64,000 bases of DNA from Candidatus Ancillula prorhinotermitis (GCA_031280795.1 JAITGF010000003.1:65657-129656), one strand, 5' to 3'. Positions 8,761-17,872 are shown, numbered from the stretch's first letter. Notes: generated by a model from the sequence alone, not told the origin. Numbers and translations: made by a program.

Positions 8761-9585
8761 GTGAATAACCAAAACCCCGTAGTTAAAATTATCCCCCTCA
8801 GAAAGAAAGTGGCACTTAGTAGGGAATTTTCTAAGCATGCGAGTAACCTCCACAAAGAGCACGCCATCAAGAAACATCTTCTGAAAAAGAGTCTTAAATC
8901 TGGTCTAAATAATTTCGAAAACATTGACCTGAAACAAGCCTTAAAACAAACTAGGCGCATTCCCAGTCTATACATAATTCAATCACTCTTGCTAGCGGGC
9001 ATAGTATCTCTAGTGGTTATTTACGCAGTTCCTAGCCTTAGGACTCCTACGTTACAAGCGCTTAACGACAGGGGTATCTATCTCCTTGGGGCGAGTGAAC
9101 CGAACGCAAATTCATCGACGAATACATCCCAAAATGTACCTGGGCAAAGTGGTTCTAGACTAGATAATGGAAACTCTCAGAATTCCAACTCATCAAATAA
9201 TGACGACGCATACACAAATGGTGACAATTCCTCTAGTGATGGTGGCCAAAATGAAGGTGACCAAAATCCTGCTGATGAAACTAAGGTTTCCAGTGCTTTG
9301 CGTAATGCCATTTTACGCACTTACGGAGTTGCAAGCCTCTCTGATATACGTGAGACTGGGTTGCTTGAGGGTATGTCCCAAATTCACTCCATCACTGAGG
9401 TTAACGCTAACAAGCTGACAGTTCGCCTCAATTTAACCCACTCGAATACTAACCGCCAAGCTGTGCGAGCTATTGCAAATAAACTGCTAGAGATTGCACG
9501 TGCAAATAACGTTCAGGCTACCACAATTATCGTCATCACTATCGATTCCTACTTCTTAGAGCAGGCTTCAAACGGAGGTAATTAG
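8761..9585 (+). CDS. Bitopic membrane protein of unknown function, paralogous to the next gene
   Basis: 274 residues from GTG at 8761, two bases after the upstream stop, with a GGGGG run as a possible ribosome site. A basic cytoplasmic segment (1-68) is followed by one membrane helix (about 70-92). An Asn/Ser/Gly-rich linker (about 115-175) then leads to a globular domain of about 95 residues with ALRNAILRTYGVASLSDI, LTVRLNLTHSN and RQAVRAIANKLLEIARANN. The next gene has the same layout and a similar terminal domain. The outside domain probably binds something at the wall or a partner protein. No known family recognised. Confidence 0.7.
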   Translation: MNNQNPVVKIIPLRKKVALSREFSKHASNLHKEHAIKKHLLKKSLKSGLNNFENIDLKQALKQTRRIPSLYIIQSLLLAGIVSLVVIYAVPSLRTPTLQALNDRGIYLLGASEPNANSSTNTSQNVPGQSGSRLDNGNSQNSNSSNNDDAYTNGDNSSSDGGQNEGDQNPADETKVSSALRNAILRTYGVASLSDIRETGLLEGMSQIHSITEVNANKLTVRLNLTHSNTNRQAVRAIANKLLEIARANNVQATTIIVITIDSYFLEQASNGGN

Positions 9586-10124
9586 TGGACAAGAACACTA
9601 AAACCGTTATCTACCGCTCTGTGGGGATAGTCATTGCTTTGATATTGCTAGCCTTAATAGCGCATTTTGCAATAAATAAGCTACAGCAACGCGTCAATGA
9701 TGCTAAGAATAACCCAAATATCGTCTACGTAGAGCCCCCAAAGACCCCAATTTCTGACACTGAATATGCTAAAATGATTAGCGATGCGATTCTAAGCTAC
9801 TATAAAGTGCACGAGTTTCCGGAAATCCTCTACCAAGACCCGGAGAATTTGCTTGGGCAGACTCAAAGCATTGCCCCAAGTACGCCAGGGAGTAATGACG
9901 GCGAATACACTATCAAATTCATTGCTGAGCATGAGCTTGGTACTTGGTCAAGCGCTCAAGCGCAATCAGCCGCTATCGAAGCAATGAAAATCGTCGGGCC
10001 ACAAATACCAGAGGTCACTGGTATCACGGCTGAAATTTCAGTCTGGCTTTCAGGGTCGCCTGACAAAAAGGGGTCGAAACCCTATGCTACTTTCCGCGCT
10101 GGGCGCGATGTTTTAGGGAGCTAA
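9585..10124 (+). CDS. Bitopic membrane protein of unknown function, paralogous to the preceding gene
   Basis: 179 residues. Its GTG shares one base with the upstream TAG, and GGAGG lies 7 nt before it. A short cytoplasmic end is followed by one membrane helix (about 9-29, VGIVIALILLALIAHFAI). An extracellular domain has MISDAILSYYKVHEFPEI, LLGQTQSIAP and AQSAAIEAMKIVG, matching in order the AILxxYxV, SI and RQAxxAIxxKL features of the 8761-9585 protein. Translation is coupled on both sides, since its TAA overlaps the uppS ATG. Function unknown. Tight coupling to undecaprenyl diphosphate synthesis suggests an envelope role. Confidence 0.7.
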   Translation: MDKNTKTVIYRSVGIVIALILLALIAHFAINKLQQRVNDAKNNPNIVYVEPPKTPISDTEYAKMISDAILSYYKVHEFPEILYQDPENLLGQTQSIAPSTPGSNDGEYTIKFIAEHELGTWSSAQAQSAAIEAMKIVGPQIPEVTGITAEISVWLSGSPDKKGSKPYATFRAGRDVLGS

Positions 10125-10855
10125 TGCCACCTGCACTAAAGATACCGGAGCATGTAGCTGTCATTATGGACGGCAACGGTCGTTGGGCTAAAGAGCGCGG
10201 ACTCCCCCGCACCGATGGGCATAGCGCTGGGGAGGAGGCCCTAATGCGCTGGGTCCGAGAGGGCGTAAATCTCGGCGTAAAGGAAATGTCATTCTACACT
10301 TTTTCCACTGAAAACTGGAATCGCGCCCCGAGTGAAGTGAAGTTTTTGATGCAAATATCTAAACGTATCATGCGCGAACGTGCTGATGAATTCATCGAGC
10401 TCGGGGTAAGGATACGTTGGGTAGGTCGCAAAACCCGCCTCTGGAAGAGTGTGCTCAAAGAGCTGGATATCATTGAAGAAAAAACTTCCCACTGCTCAAA
10501 TATGGTGGTGAACTTTTGCATCAACTACGGTGGTCGTAGCGAAATTGTCGACGCTGTGAACGCAATTCTTGAAGAAAAACTAGATGGTCGCGCAGGAGAG
10601 AGTATCGTCGGCGAAAAACGCGCAAAGATAAGTGAAGCCAGCTTCAAATGCCACCTTTACTCACCACAAATGCGAGATGTCGACCTATTGATCCGCACTT
10701 CAGGTGAGCTTCGCTTAAGCAACTTCCTACTCTGGCAACTTGCTTACGCTGAGATGGTCTTTGTAGATGACTACTGGCCAGACACATCTGGGGAAACCCT
10801 CGTTCAAGGAATCAAAGAGTACACGAAACGTGACCGCCGCTTCGGTAAGGCGTAA
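10124..10855 (+). CDS. uppS: Isoprenyl transferase (undecaprenyl/polyprenyl diphosphate synthase)
   Basis: 243 residues with the full cis-prenyltransferase signature: HVAVIMDGNGRWA near 10-22 (catalytic Asp at 16), FYTFSTENWNR, NYGGRSEIVDAV, and LLIRTSGELRLSNFLLWQ followed by AYAEMVF. It condenses isopentenyl diphosphate onto an allylic primer to make the C50-C55 lipid that carries peptidoglycan and glycan precursors, at the inner membrane face. ATG overlaps the upstream TAA (TAATG). Last gene of the plus-strand operon that starts at 5501. The chain length made cannot be read from sequence alone. Confidence 0.95.
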   Translation: MPPALKIPEHVAVIMDGNGRWAKERGLPRTDGHSAGEEALMRWVREGVNLGVKEMSFYTFSTENWNRAPSEVKFLMQISKRIMRERADEFIELGVRIRWVGRKTRLWKSVLKELDIIEEKTSHCSNMVVNFCINYGGRSEIVDAVNAILEEKLDGRAGESIVGEKRAKISEASFKCHLYSPQMRDVDLLIRTSGELRLSNFLLWQLAYAEMVFVDDYWPDTSGETLVQGIKEYTKRDRRFGKA

Positions 10856-10863
10856 ATGCACTT

Positions 10864-11040
10864 CTAGTTTGTGCTACCTACAGCGTTGGGTTCAAGCAGG
10901 GCGCCCAAATCATCAATCACACTTTCTAGCGAACTTATTTGCGCATCGAACTCCTGATTTTCAACACCTTCTAGGCGTGCTTCAAGAGCTTTGATGGATT
11001 CATTAAACGACTCATCGCTATTCTTACTATTTATAGGCAC
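10864..11040 (-). CDS. Small hypothetical protein (~56-58 aa)
   Basis: An acidic, helix-prone small protein: KNSDESFNESIKALEARLE, then QEFDAQISSLESVIDDLGAL, with heptad-like Leu/Ile spacing. Two starts are possible. GTG at 11040 overlaps the AAAGGAG ribosome site, as does aroC's GTG. ATA at 11034 sits 5 nt after GGAG, better spaced but non-canonical. A TGTGGTATAAT extended -10 lies at 11062-11067, inside the last codons of ruvB, so it may have its own promoter. I recognise no family; the length and helices recall XseB but the motif is absent. Confidence 0.5.
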   Translation of the reverse strand: MPINSKNSDESFNESIKALEARLEGVENQEFDAQISSLESVIDDLGALLEPNAVGSTN

Positions 11041-11049
11041 TCCTTTCTA

Positions 11050-12045
11050 CTAGATATTTGTATTATACCACAAAATTCCGCGCTCGGTGGCAACGCGCCC
11101 AGACTTGGTACGAGCTATGAAGCCCTTACGCACTAAGAAGGGTTCAGAAACTGACTCGACTGTGTCCACTTCCTCGCCAATGCTATTTGCCAGCGTTGAA
11201 ACGCCGACTGGGCCGGCTGCAAACTGCTCGATGATGCTTTTTAAGACTCGGCGATCGAGATTATCAAGGCCAGCTTGGTCGATTTCGTAAAGCTCTAAGG
11301 TGTTTTGAGTAGCTTGCAAATCGATTTGCTCATCTCCATGCACATGCGCCCAATCACGCACTCGGCGTAAGATGCGGTTTGCGATGCGAGCTGTGCCACG
11401 ACTACGCTTAGCGATTTCCAAAGCAGCTTCATGCGCGATTTTTACGCCTAGGAGGTTAGCAGAGCGCAGCACAATCTGGAGTAGCTCTTCTGGCTCGTAG
11501 AAATCCATAAAGCCAGTGAATCCAAATCGGTCGCGCATCGGTGTTGGAAGTAACCCTGAGCGAGTGGTGGCGCCTATGACTGTAAAGCGTGGTAACGGCA
11601 GTGCTATGGAGCTTGCACCCACGCCCTTACCCACCACGACATCAACGCGGAAGTCTTCCATTGCGATGTAGAGCATCTCTTGGGCAGGCTTGGCCATGCG
11701 GTGGATTTCGTCGATAAACAGGACTTCTTTTGGCTCGAGCGATGAGAGAATCGATGCAAGATCGCCGGCGTGAGTGAGGCTTGGGCCGGATGTGACACGT
11801 ATAGCAGCGTCTAGCTCATTGGCGACAATACCCGCTAAAGTCGTTTTACCAAGACCTGGAGGCCCAGCAAAGAGCAGGTGTTCAGATGCTTCACCTCGCA
11901 AAGTAGCAGCTTTGAGGATAAGCTGAAGCTGTTTGGTAACTTTACCTTGGCCGACAAATTCATCTAGAGTTTTAGGGCGCAAAGCGATTTCACTTGAGTG
12001 ATCAGAATCAAGCTCGATGGCAGAGGTTAGGTTTTCTTCGTCCAT
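11050..12045 (-). CDS. ruvB: Holliday junction branch migration helicase RuvB
   Basis: 331 residues. It has ALRPKTLDEFVGQ at the N-terminus, Walker A GPPGLGKT (61-68), Walker B DEIH (112-115), sensor 1 ATTRSGLL, the arginine-finger region TPMRDRFG and a winged helix at the C-terminus. The motor drives branch migration with RuvA. ruvA lies 22 kb away in another operon, and ruvC is not in the window, so the usual ruvCAB cluster is broken up. It starts 15 nt after the aroC stop with only a weak ribosome site (AGGG), so it is probably co-transcribed with aroC. Confidence 0.95.
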   Translation of the reverse strand: MDEENLTSAIELDSDHSSEIALRPKTLDEFVGQGKVTKQLQLILKAATLRGEASEHLLFAGPPGLGKTTLAGIVANELDAAIRVTSGPSLTHAGDLASILSSLEPKEVLFIDEIHRMAKPAQEMLYIAMEDFRVDVVVGKGVGASSIALPLPRFTVIGATTRSGLLPTPMRDRFGFTGFMDFYEPEELLQIVLRSANLLGVKIAHEAALEIAKRSRGTARIANRILRRVRDWAHVHGDEQIDLQATQNTLELYEIDQAGLDNLDRRVLKSIIEQFAAGPVGVSTLANSIGEEVDTVESVSEPFLVRKGFIARTKSGRVATERGILWYNTNI

Positions 12046-12060
12046 AATTCAGACTCGGCC

Positions 12061-13296
12061 CTAACTTTCACTTCTGTCAAATGTGGAGTGCTGATACGCC
12101 GACTTCATCATAGCAAGGCTATCTTCGCCAAAACGCTTCGTAGCAGCATCGGCAAGCGTAAGTGCAACCATCGCTTTAGCAACTAGACGCGCTGGGTATA
12201 CAGCGGAAAGGTCAGAACGTTGGGAGTGCCCGCGTGATTCTTCTAGTGTTTGCATATTTACAGTTTTCAGACCACCGGGCACGCTCGGAATTGGCTTTAT
12301 GGCTATACGCAAAATAATATCTTCACCGTTGGAGATGCCACCTTCGATACCGCCAGCATGGTTGGTTTCGCGCGCATAGCCTGAACTACCTAGATGCGTT
12401 ATCGCATCGTGCGCTTTGGAACCTGGGAGGTCGGCAAACCTGAACCCCACCCCGACTTCCACGCCCTTTACTGCTTGGATCGACATTAGGGCTCCTGCTA
12501 ACTTGGCGTCAAGGCGTGTGTCGGCGCTTACATAGGAGCCAAGACCTGGTGGAACGTTTTTGGCGATAACTTCCACAACTCCGCCGATGGTGTCGCCTGC
12601 ACCTGCCGCATCTTTGGCGTGTTGCTCAGCTCTTGCATCAAACTCCAGGTCACCTTCACCCTTTTCGCGCTTCACACTGCCAAATTGAACCACACTAGCA
12701 CTGATTTCGACTCCGAATGCCTGGTCAAGTAGCGCTGATGCTACGACGGACGCTGCCACTCTTGCAGCAGTTTCTCGCGCTGAGGCCCGCTCTAAGACCG
12801 GGCGAGCACTATCAAATCCATATTTGCGAACGCCTTCAAGATCGGCATGCCCTGGTCTAGGTCTTTGCAAGCGATCGAACTCCTCACCATCAGGTACGTT
12901 TGGCGCGGGGGTTTGGGGGGTACCCCCAGGAGAGGGGGTAGCGGATGAGTCACTTTGGCTCAGGAGCGAGGGGGAGACTTCCCCCAACAAATTTGCACCA
13001 CTTTCGCGCGTCTCGCTAACACCATCAGGGCTCATAATCTGCTCCCATTTCGGCCATTCGGTATTCTCAATCATGATGGCGATAGGCGACCCGATGGTCT
13101 TGCCTTGCAGTACGCCTGAAAGTATAGTAACGCTATCTTCTTCGAACTTTTGACGCGCACCACGACCTATGCCACCACGCCTTTTTGCAAGCTCTTCGCG
13201 AATAATGCGTGTGGAAACCTTAACGCCCGCAGGGACGCCCTCTAGAAGCGCAATTAACGCTTTCCCATGTGATTCGCCAGCGGTTACATATCGCAC
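12061..13296 (-). CDS. aroC: Chorismate synthase with an unusual Pro/Ser-rich insert
   Basis: 411 residues. It makes chorismate from EPSP, needing reduced FMN. It has VTAGESHGKALIALLEG at the N-terminus, RRGGIGRGARQKFEED, RPRPGHADLEG and REETAAR-like RETAARVAA, then LPGSKAHDAI and EGGISNGEDI. Between IMIENTEWPKWEQIMSP and FDRLQRPRPGHAD there is an insert of about 40 residues (roughly 98-138) with no counterpart that I know in the family. Its DNA is made of G-run/C-run hairpins like those of the 4.5-kb tandem repeat. The GTG start immediately follows AAAGGA, so the ribosome site is oddly close. Operon with the FKBP gene upstream and ruvB downstream. Confidence 0.93.
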   Translation of the reverse strand: MRYVTAGESHGKALIALLEGVPAGVKVSTRIIREELAKRRGGIGRGARQKFEEDSVTILSGVLQGKTIGSPIAIMIENTEWPKWEQIMSPDGVSETRESGANLLGEVSPSLLSQSDSSATPSPGGTPQTPAPNVPDGEEFDRLQRPRPGHADLEGVRKYGFDSARPVLERASARETAARVAASVVASALLDQAFGVEISASVVQFGSVKREKGEGDLEFDARAEQHAKDAAGAGDTIGGVVEVIAKNVPPGLGSYVSADTRLDAKLAGALMSIQAVKGVEVGVGFRFADLPGSKAHDAITHLGSSGYARETNHAGGIEGGISNGEDIILRIAIKPIPSVPGGLKTVNMQTLEESRGHSQRSDLSAVYPARLVAKAMVALTLADAATKRFGEDSLAMMKSAYQHSTFDRSES

Positions 13297-13316
13297 TCCT
13301 TTGTGTTGCTACCTCG

Positions 13317-13721
13317 TTATTTAATCGAAACGATGTCGACTACGAAAGTCAGCACAGAATTAGGGCCAATCGGAGAGCCGGGCACACCACGCTCACCGTA
13401 TGCGAAATCGGGCTCAGCCGAAATCACAAGTCTTGAACCTACTTTATGCCCGATGATACCTTGATCCCAGGCCTTGATGAGCATACCTACGCCGATTGGA
13501 AACTCCACGCTTGAGCCGCGCTGGAAGGACGAATCGAAAATGTCACCACCCCAGACGACACCGTGGTAGTTCACCTCAATTGTATCACCAACTTTTACTT
13601 CGGTGCCAGTGCCCTCTTCGAGCACGTGAACCTCTAGACCCGCGGGCGCGTCACCCGAAAACTGCAGGTTTGGAATCTCGCCGAAACCACCAACAACTTC
13701 AACATTTTCAATTTTTGCCAT
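13317..13721 (-). CDS. FKBP-type peptidyl-prolyl cis-trans isomerase
   Basis: 134 residues from the ATG at 13721, chosen because AAAGGAGA lies just upstream; an earlier in-frame ATG (13745) lies between the -10 box and the predicted start of transcription and cannot be used. The FKBP fold is clear: VKVGDTIEVNYHGVVWGG, FDSSFQRG, FPIGVGMLIKAWDQGIIG, KVGSRLVISAEPDFAYG and NSVLTFVVDIVSI. No signal peptide, so probably a cytoplasmic folding helper. First gene of the fkp-aroC-ruvB unit. Confidence 0.93.
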   Translation of the reverse strand: MAKIENVEVVGGFGEIPNLQFSGDAPAGLEVHVLEEGTGTEVKVGDTIEVNYHGVVWGGDIFDSSFQRGSSVEFPIGVGMLIKAWDQGIIGHKVGSRLVISAEPDFAYGERGVPGSPIGPNSVLTFVVDIVSIK

Positions 13722-13746
13722 TATCTCTCCTTTGCTATCTACCATA

Positions 13747-13775
13747 ATTATATCATACTTTCAATTCATATGCAT
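13747..13775 (-). promoter_or_regulatory. Promoter of the FKBP gene
   Basis: ATGCAT, 17-nt spacer ending in TGA, TATAAT. The leader is about 20 nt and contains AAAGGAGA. Confidence 0.65.
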
Positions 13776-13778
13776 TCA

Positions 13779-15005
13779 TCACCCAAGGTGTGCTTTATCG
13801 CCGTGTGGTATGGGTTCCCACTCAACTTTTGAGAAGATAGCTAGCATTGAAATCAACATATATGACCCGACATAGATCGGGAATGAAATCACATAGGAAA
13901 GGAGCTGTTTATTAGTCGCGCGCATCTTCGAACGTTGAGATAGGACTGTAATCCCTGCAAGTACCATGAGTGCGAATATCGAAAGTAAAGCTGTAGTAAG
14001 CATGGAAATGAGCTGCATCGCTTGGGAGTAGAATGATACTAGACCCCAAAGCGCAAAGAGCATACCTATAAAGAGCCTGAACAAATAAACCGCTGCCCAA
14101 GGAAAAGTGAACATCATCAAGTCTAGAGCAGAAAGCTCTCCTGAGCGCACAGCGTGCTTCACTAATGAGGAGCCGTATTCCCTAAAAACTTGCATCATGC
14201 CCTTCGCCCAGCGTAATCTCTGCTGCCAAGAAGTGGAAAATAGCACTGGTTGCTCGTCGTAATAAATAGCACTACCACAATAACCAATCTTATCACCATT
14301 TAGCACACAGTCCATAGAGAACTCGATATCTTCGGTGAGTAGATGGTGTTTCCAACCCTTGTTGCGCTGCATGATGCGCTTAGAAAACATAAAGCCCGTG
14401 CCTCCAACCTGGCATGACCCGCCAATCTTCATACGTGTGAAGTTAATCTGTGACGACTCCCTTGCGAACCAAATTGCTGACCCTGACGACACCCAGTTTG
14501 ACCCTAAGTTTTTGGAATTACGATAGCTAGTAACCACTTCAAAGCCGGCGCTGAAAACTTTATTCATTTCGGTGATGTAATTTTCGTCTAAAACGTTATC
14601 TGCGTCAAATACGAAGAAAGCGTCATATTGATCTAGATTGTCAGTGTTATCAAAAAGGTAACTTAGGGCATAACCTTTACCAACTTCATGCTTATTGAAG
14701 CGCTCCACCACTTTTGCGCCGTGTTTCCTAGCAACTTCAGCAGTTTTATCAGTGCAATTATCAGCGCAAACCAATATATCAAGATGTTTTTCATCGTACT
14801 TTTGTGCTTTTATGGAGTTGATAAGCTCAGCGATGACATTCTCTTCATTGCGAGCCGCGATTAACACTGCATAGTGTTTAGGGGCGCATTCGGGGAAAAT
14901 AATCGGCTTACCGAAAAGACCAACTATGATGCAGAAAACTTGGTACACAAGTATGATTGAGCCTAATAGAAAGCTGAATATGTCAAGTAATAAAAGGATA
15001 CCCAA
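13779..15005 (-). CDS. Membrane-bound family 2 glycosyltransferase (BcsA/HAS-like)
   Basis: 408 residues. One N-terminal membrane helix (about 5-30) is followed by a GT2 domain: AARNEEN (50-56), DNCTDKT, the metal-binding DAD (134-136), the acceptor-site TED (224-226) and QQRLRW (261-266). Several C-terminal helices follow (about 290-400). This is the layout of processive enzymes that make and extrude polysaccharides such as cellulose, hyaluronan or poly-GlcNAc, so it probably builds a surface polysaccharide. TTG at 15005 is the only usual start after the gatA stop, and the ribosome site is poor. It follows gatA by 4 nt. Confidence 0.85.
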   Translation of the reverse strand: MGILLLLDIFSFLLGSIILVYQVFCIIVGLFGKPIIFPECAPKHYAVLIAARNEENVIAELINSIKAQKYDEKHLDILVCADNCTDKTAEVARKHGAKVVERFNKHEVGKGYALSYLFDNTDNLDQYDAFFVFDADNVLDENYITEMNKVFSAGFEVVTSYRNSKNLGSNWVSSGSAIWFARESSQINFTRMKIGGSCQVGGTGFMFSKRIMQRNKGWKHHLLTEDIEFSMDCVLNGDKIGYCGSAIYYDEQPVLFSTSWQQRLRWAKGMMQVFREYGSSLVKHAVRSGELSALDLMMFTFPWAAVYLFRLFIGMLFALWGLVSFYSQAMQLISMLTTALLSIFALMVLAGITVLSQRSKMRATNKQLLSYVISFPIYVGSYMLISMLAIFSKVEWEPIPHGDKAHLG

Positions 15006-15009
15006 AGAA

Positions 15010-16602
15010 TTAGATTAGCGAGCCATCCACTTTCGGAGACGGTAACTTACCTAACCCTTTTTCTAGGGCCGCCGCTACTCGATACATTTTGGCATCTTCT
15101 TTCACATCGGCAATGATTTGCACACCAGCTGGCAAGCCTTCTTCAGCAAGTCCAGAAGGTATGGAAAGCCCGGGGACACCAGCTAAGTTGGCTGGAATAG
15201 TGGCAATATCGTTCAAATACATTGCCATAGGGTCGTCTAGTTTCTCCCCGAACTTAAACGCTACCGTCGGTGCAGTCGGAGTAACCAATACATCACATTT
15301 TTCAAAGGCGAAATTGAAGTCGTTCTGCACTAAAGTGCGCACCTTTTGGGCACTACCGTAGTACGCATCATAATAACCGCTAGAAAGAGCGTAGGTACCG
15401 AGGATTATACGGCGCTTCACTTCATCTCCGAGCAGTTTTCCACGCGTAGAAGACATCATTTTATCAACAGTGCCTGCATCAACTCTTTGACCGTAGCGCA
15501 TACCATCGAACTTCGCTAAATTAGAGCTTGCTTCTGAAGGCATGATCAAGTAGTAAGCTCCTAGTGCGTATTCGAAATGCGGGCAAGAAACTTCCACCAC
15601 CTTTGCGCCGAGCTCTTTCGCCTTTTCGACTACTTCGTCAAATCGCGCCTTAACTTCTGGAGCAAAACCATCACCACTTAGCTCTTTGATGATGCCAATC
15701 GTAAGACTTTCTAGACCTTTTGCTACACCTTCTTGGCAAGCGGAAAAATTACTTGGCCACGGGATTTCCAAAGAAGTTGAATCGTGTACATCATGCCCTT
15801 GTAAGACATCTTGCAAGATCGCCGTATCGAGCACATTGCGCGCGCAAGGGCCGGCTTGGTCGAGCGATGAGGCAAGAGCGATCAACCCGTAGCGGGAAAC
15901 TGCTCCATACGTAGGCTTTGCTCCTACGGTGCCCGTGACTGCAGCTGGCTGGCGGATCGAACCACCAGTATCAGTGCCGATTGCCAGTGGTGCCTCAAAG
16001 GCTGCGACCGCCGCAGCACTGCCTCCGCCAGACCCTCCGGGGATGTAGTTCTTCTTCCAAGGGTTATGCGTCACACCATATGCTGAGTGCTCAGTTGAAG
16101 ACCCCATTGCGAACTCGTCCATATTTGTCTTGCCCAAGATTGGCATACCAGCCTGCTTTAAGCGAAGTACTAAGCTGGCATCATACGGAGGAATCCAGCC
16201 TTCAAGAATTTTTGATCCAGAAGTCGACTGCACACCTTTTGTTACGACGACATCTTTCACAGCAATAGGCACTCCTGCCATCGGGTGTAGTAAACCATCC
16301 GCATTCACTGCAACTTCGCAGTTATCGCCAAGAGTTTTTACTGCTTTCCAGCCGGAAATACCTTCAGGAGTTAGGTCTGCACGTTTTAACCCGAACTTTT
16401 GAACACCAAGGTCGATATGATCGGCGACCAAACGCGCCTTTTCGAAATTGGTAACTATATACGCGTTGATATTGGGGTCAACTGCTTCAATTTGCCGAAT
16501 GTAAGCATCTACGATTGCGCGAGCGTTAAAATCACCAGCATGTAGACCTTCAGCTAGTTCGAAAGCACTCAGCTTTAAAATGTCAGAATTAGAAAGTCCC
16601 AT
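15010..16602 (-). CDS. gatA: Aspartyl/glutamyl-tRNA amidotransferase subunit A
   Basis: 530 residues with the amidase signature: [11 protein letters not shown] (catalytic Lys), [16 protein letters not shown], then [13 protein letters not shown] and [13 protein letters not shown] (the cis-Ser/Ser pair), YGAVSRYGL and [12 protein letters not shown]. GatA releases ammonia from glutamine for conversion of mischarged Glu-tRNA(Gln) or Asp-tRNA(Asn), within GatCAB. Its ATG overlaps the gatC stop (TAATG) with GGGGAGGAATA upstream. gatB is not in the window, so the complex is encoded at two loci. Confidence 0.95.
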   Translation of the reverse strand: MGLSNSDILKLSAFELAEGLHAGDFNARAIVDAYIRQIEAVDPNINAYIVTNFEKARLVADHIDLGVQKFGLKRADLTPEGISGWKAVKTLGDNCEVAVNADGLLHPMAGVPIAVKDVVVTKGVQSTSGSKILEGWIPPYDASLVLRLKQAGMPILGKTNMDEFAMGSSTEHSAYGVTHNPWKKNYIPGGSGGGSAAAVAAFEAPLAIGTDTGGSIRQPAAVTGTVGAKPTYGAVSRYGLIALASSLDQAGPCARNVLDTAILQDVLQGHDVHDSTSLEIPWPSNFSACQEGVAKGLESLTIGIIKELSGDGFAPEVKARFDEVVEKAKELGAKVVEVSCPHFEYALGAYYLIMPSEASSNLAKFDGMRYGQRVDAGTVDKMMSSTRGKLLGDEVKRRIILGTYALSSGYYDAYYGSAQKVRTLVQNDFNFAFEKCDVLVTPTAPTVAFKFGEKLDDPMAMYLNDIATIPANLAGVPGLSIPSGLAEEGLPAGVQIIADVKEDAKMYRVAAALEKGLGKLPSPKVDGSLI

Positions 16603-16967
16603 TATTCCTCCCCTAGAATCTGCGGCGCGACAAATTGACCACTCTCAACTTTTGGCCCACCACTAAGTGCGTCTTCAACTGTAAGCAAGTCGCCTTCGAA
16701 CGGGTTTTCCCCAGTACCGTTTACACTATAGGGCTCGCTGTGTGAGCTAGCAACTGTAGCTGGTATATCTTCGCGGAAAACGTTACGAAGTGGCAAAGGA
16801 TGTGACGTCGCTTCAACATCTTCGTTTGCAACTTCGCTTACTTTAGCGATCGCATCATTAATGACGTTCAAGTCCTTTGTCAGGCGTAGAATCTCATCAT
16901 CGCGCAAATCAATGCGTGCCAAAGTAGCGAGATGAGAAATATCATCTTTAGAAAAGTGTTCACTCAT
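16602..16967 (-). CDS. gatC: Aspartyl/glutamyl-tRNA amidotransferase subunit C
   Basis: 121 residues. The N-terminal [20 protein letters not shown] segment and the [12 protein letters not shown] region (about 77-88) are typical of GatC, the small belt that clamps GatA to GatB. It is longer than many GatC proteins (about 95-100) because of an extended tail. The ATG is 6 nt after TATAAT, so the mRNA should be leaderless. First gene of gatC-gatA-GT2. Confidence 0.92.
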   Translation of the reverse strand: MSEHFSKDDISHLATLARIDLRDDEILRLTKDLNVINDAIAKVSEVANEDVEATSHPLPLRNVFREDIPATVASSHSEPYSVNGTGENPFEGDLLTVEDALSGGPKVESGQFVAPQILGEE

Positions 16968-16973
16968 ACCCTT

Positions 16974-17002
16974 ATTATATCACATCTGCTTGCTACACGC
17001 AC
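16974..17002 (-). promoter_or_regulatory. Leaderless promoter of gatC
   Basis: GTGCGT, 17-nt spacer ending in TGTGA, TATAAT, 6 nt to ATG. Confidence 0.75.
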
Positions 17003-17018
17003 AAGCAAAAATGTGTAC

Positions 17019-17867
17019 TTACGCAACGAAGGTTTCGTATAGGCAGATGTGAAGTGCGCCGGCAAGATTGAGCGACTCTACAGCATTTGGTAGCATTTCA
17101 ATTCGTATCACTTCGTCAGCAAGGTCTAGCTCACTACACTCAAGGCCGTGGGCTTCGTTGCCAAATAGCCACGCGATACTATTTGCCTTTGGTAAAACTG
17201 CTGAACTTTTCAAATCATGGGGTACGTTTTGCGCAGTTCCGACACCATCGGCTGCAACAATGCTATAACCTGAATCGCGTAAGTACTTCAACGCTGTTTT
17301 CAAATCGGGTGCATTTTGAATGGCTACTTGAAAGACTGCCCCGACTGATGCCCGCACCACTTTGGGGTTCCAGTGGTCGACTGAATCGCCTGCAAAAATC
17401 ACTTTCGACACCCCGAAGGCGACACATGCCCGTATCAGCATCCCGGCATTCCCGGGGTCAGAAGTCTCTTTACAAACCACTACCACATCTTTAGCGCCGG
17501 CGTTTTTACGCACATCATCAAAGACAATAGTTTTACCGATGCAGATAACGCCTTCAGCATTTTCGCTGATTGACTTCATAACGCGAGGGGTTACGTAGTT
17601 CACGATTAGGTTCTTCGCCTGAGCGCTCTGTACTAGCTGATTTAGCCGCTTCTGCCACTTCGAAGCATTACCATCACTCTTCGGGTTTGACTCCTCAACT
17701 AGAATCTCTACCACAGCTTCGGGGTGGTTATTTACCAAAACTTCAGCAGCATTAACGCCCTCAGCGATGACGCGCGAGAACTTCTGACGATTCTTCTTGA
17801 GGTAAAGTGCACGCACACGTTTGATATGTGCTGAATCAGGGTTTTCGATAAGCTGGCTAATATTCAT
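17019..17867 (-). CDS. SpoU-family RNA 2'-O-ribose methyltransferase
   Basis: 282 residues. An N-terminal substrate-binding domain has RVRALYLKKNRQKFSRVIAE and GVNAAEVLV. A SPOUT domain follows with motif 1 ETSDPGNAGMLIRACVAFG (about 139-157), motif 2 SIAWLFGNEAHGL and motif 3 VESLNLAGA. It methylates a ribose in rRNA or tRNA using S-adenosylmethionine; the exact site cannot be told (TsnR/RlmB-like). GTAGGTGAT serves as the ribosome site. Last gene of the long trpCB operon, 5 nt after the transporter gene. Confidence 0.9.
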   Translation of the reverse strand: MNISQLIENPDSAHIKRVRALYLKKNRQKFSRVIAEGVNAAEVLVNNHPEAVVEILVEESNPKSDGNASKWQKRLNQLVQSAQAKNLIVNYVTPRVMKSISENAEGVICIGKTIVFDDVRKNAGAKDVVVVCKETSDPGNAGMLIRACVAFGVSKVIFAGDSVDHWNPKVVRASVGAVFQVAIQNAPDLKTALKYLRDSGYSIVAADGVGTAQNVPHDLKSSAVLPKANSIAWLFGNEAHGLECSELDLADEVIRIEMLPNAVESLNLAGALHICLYETFVA

Positions 17868-17872
17868 ATCAC

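Noticed and set aside
13722..13745. Longer FKBP start at ATG 13745
   Set aside because: It lies immediately after TATAAT, upstream of the expected transcription start; the ATG at 13721 has a good ribosome site.
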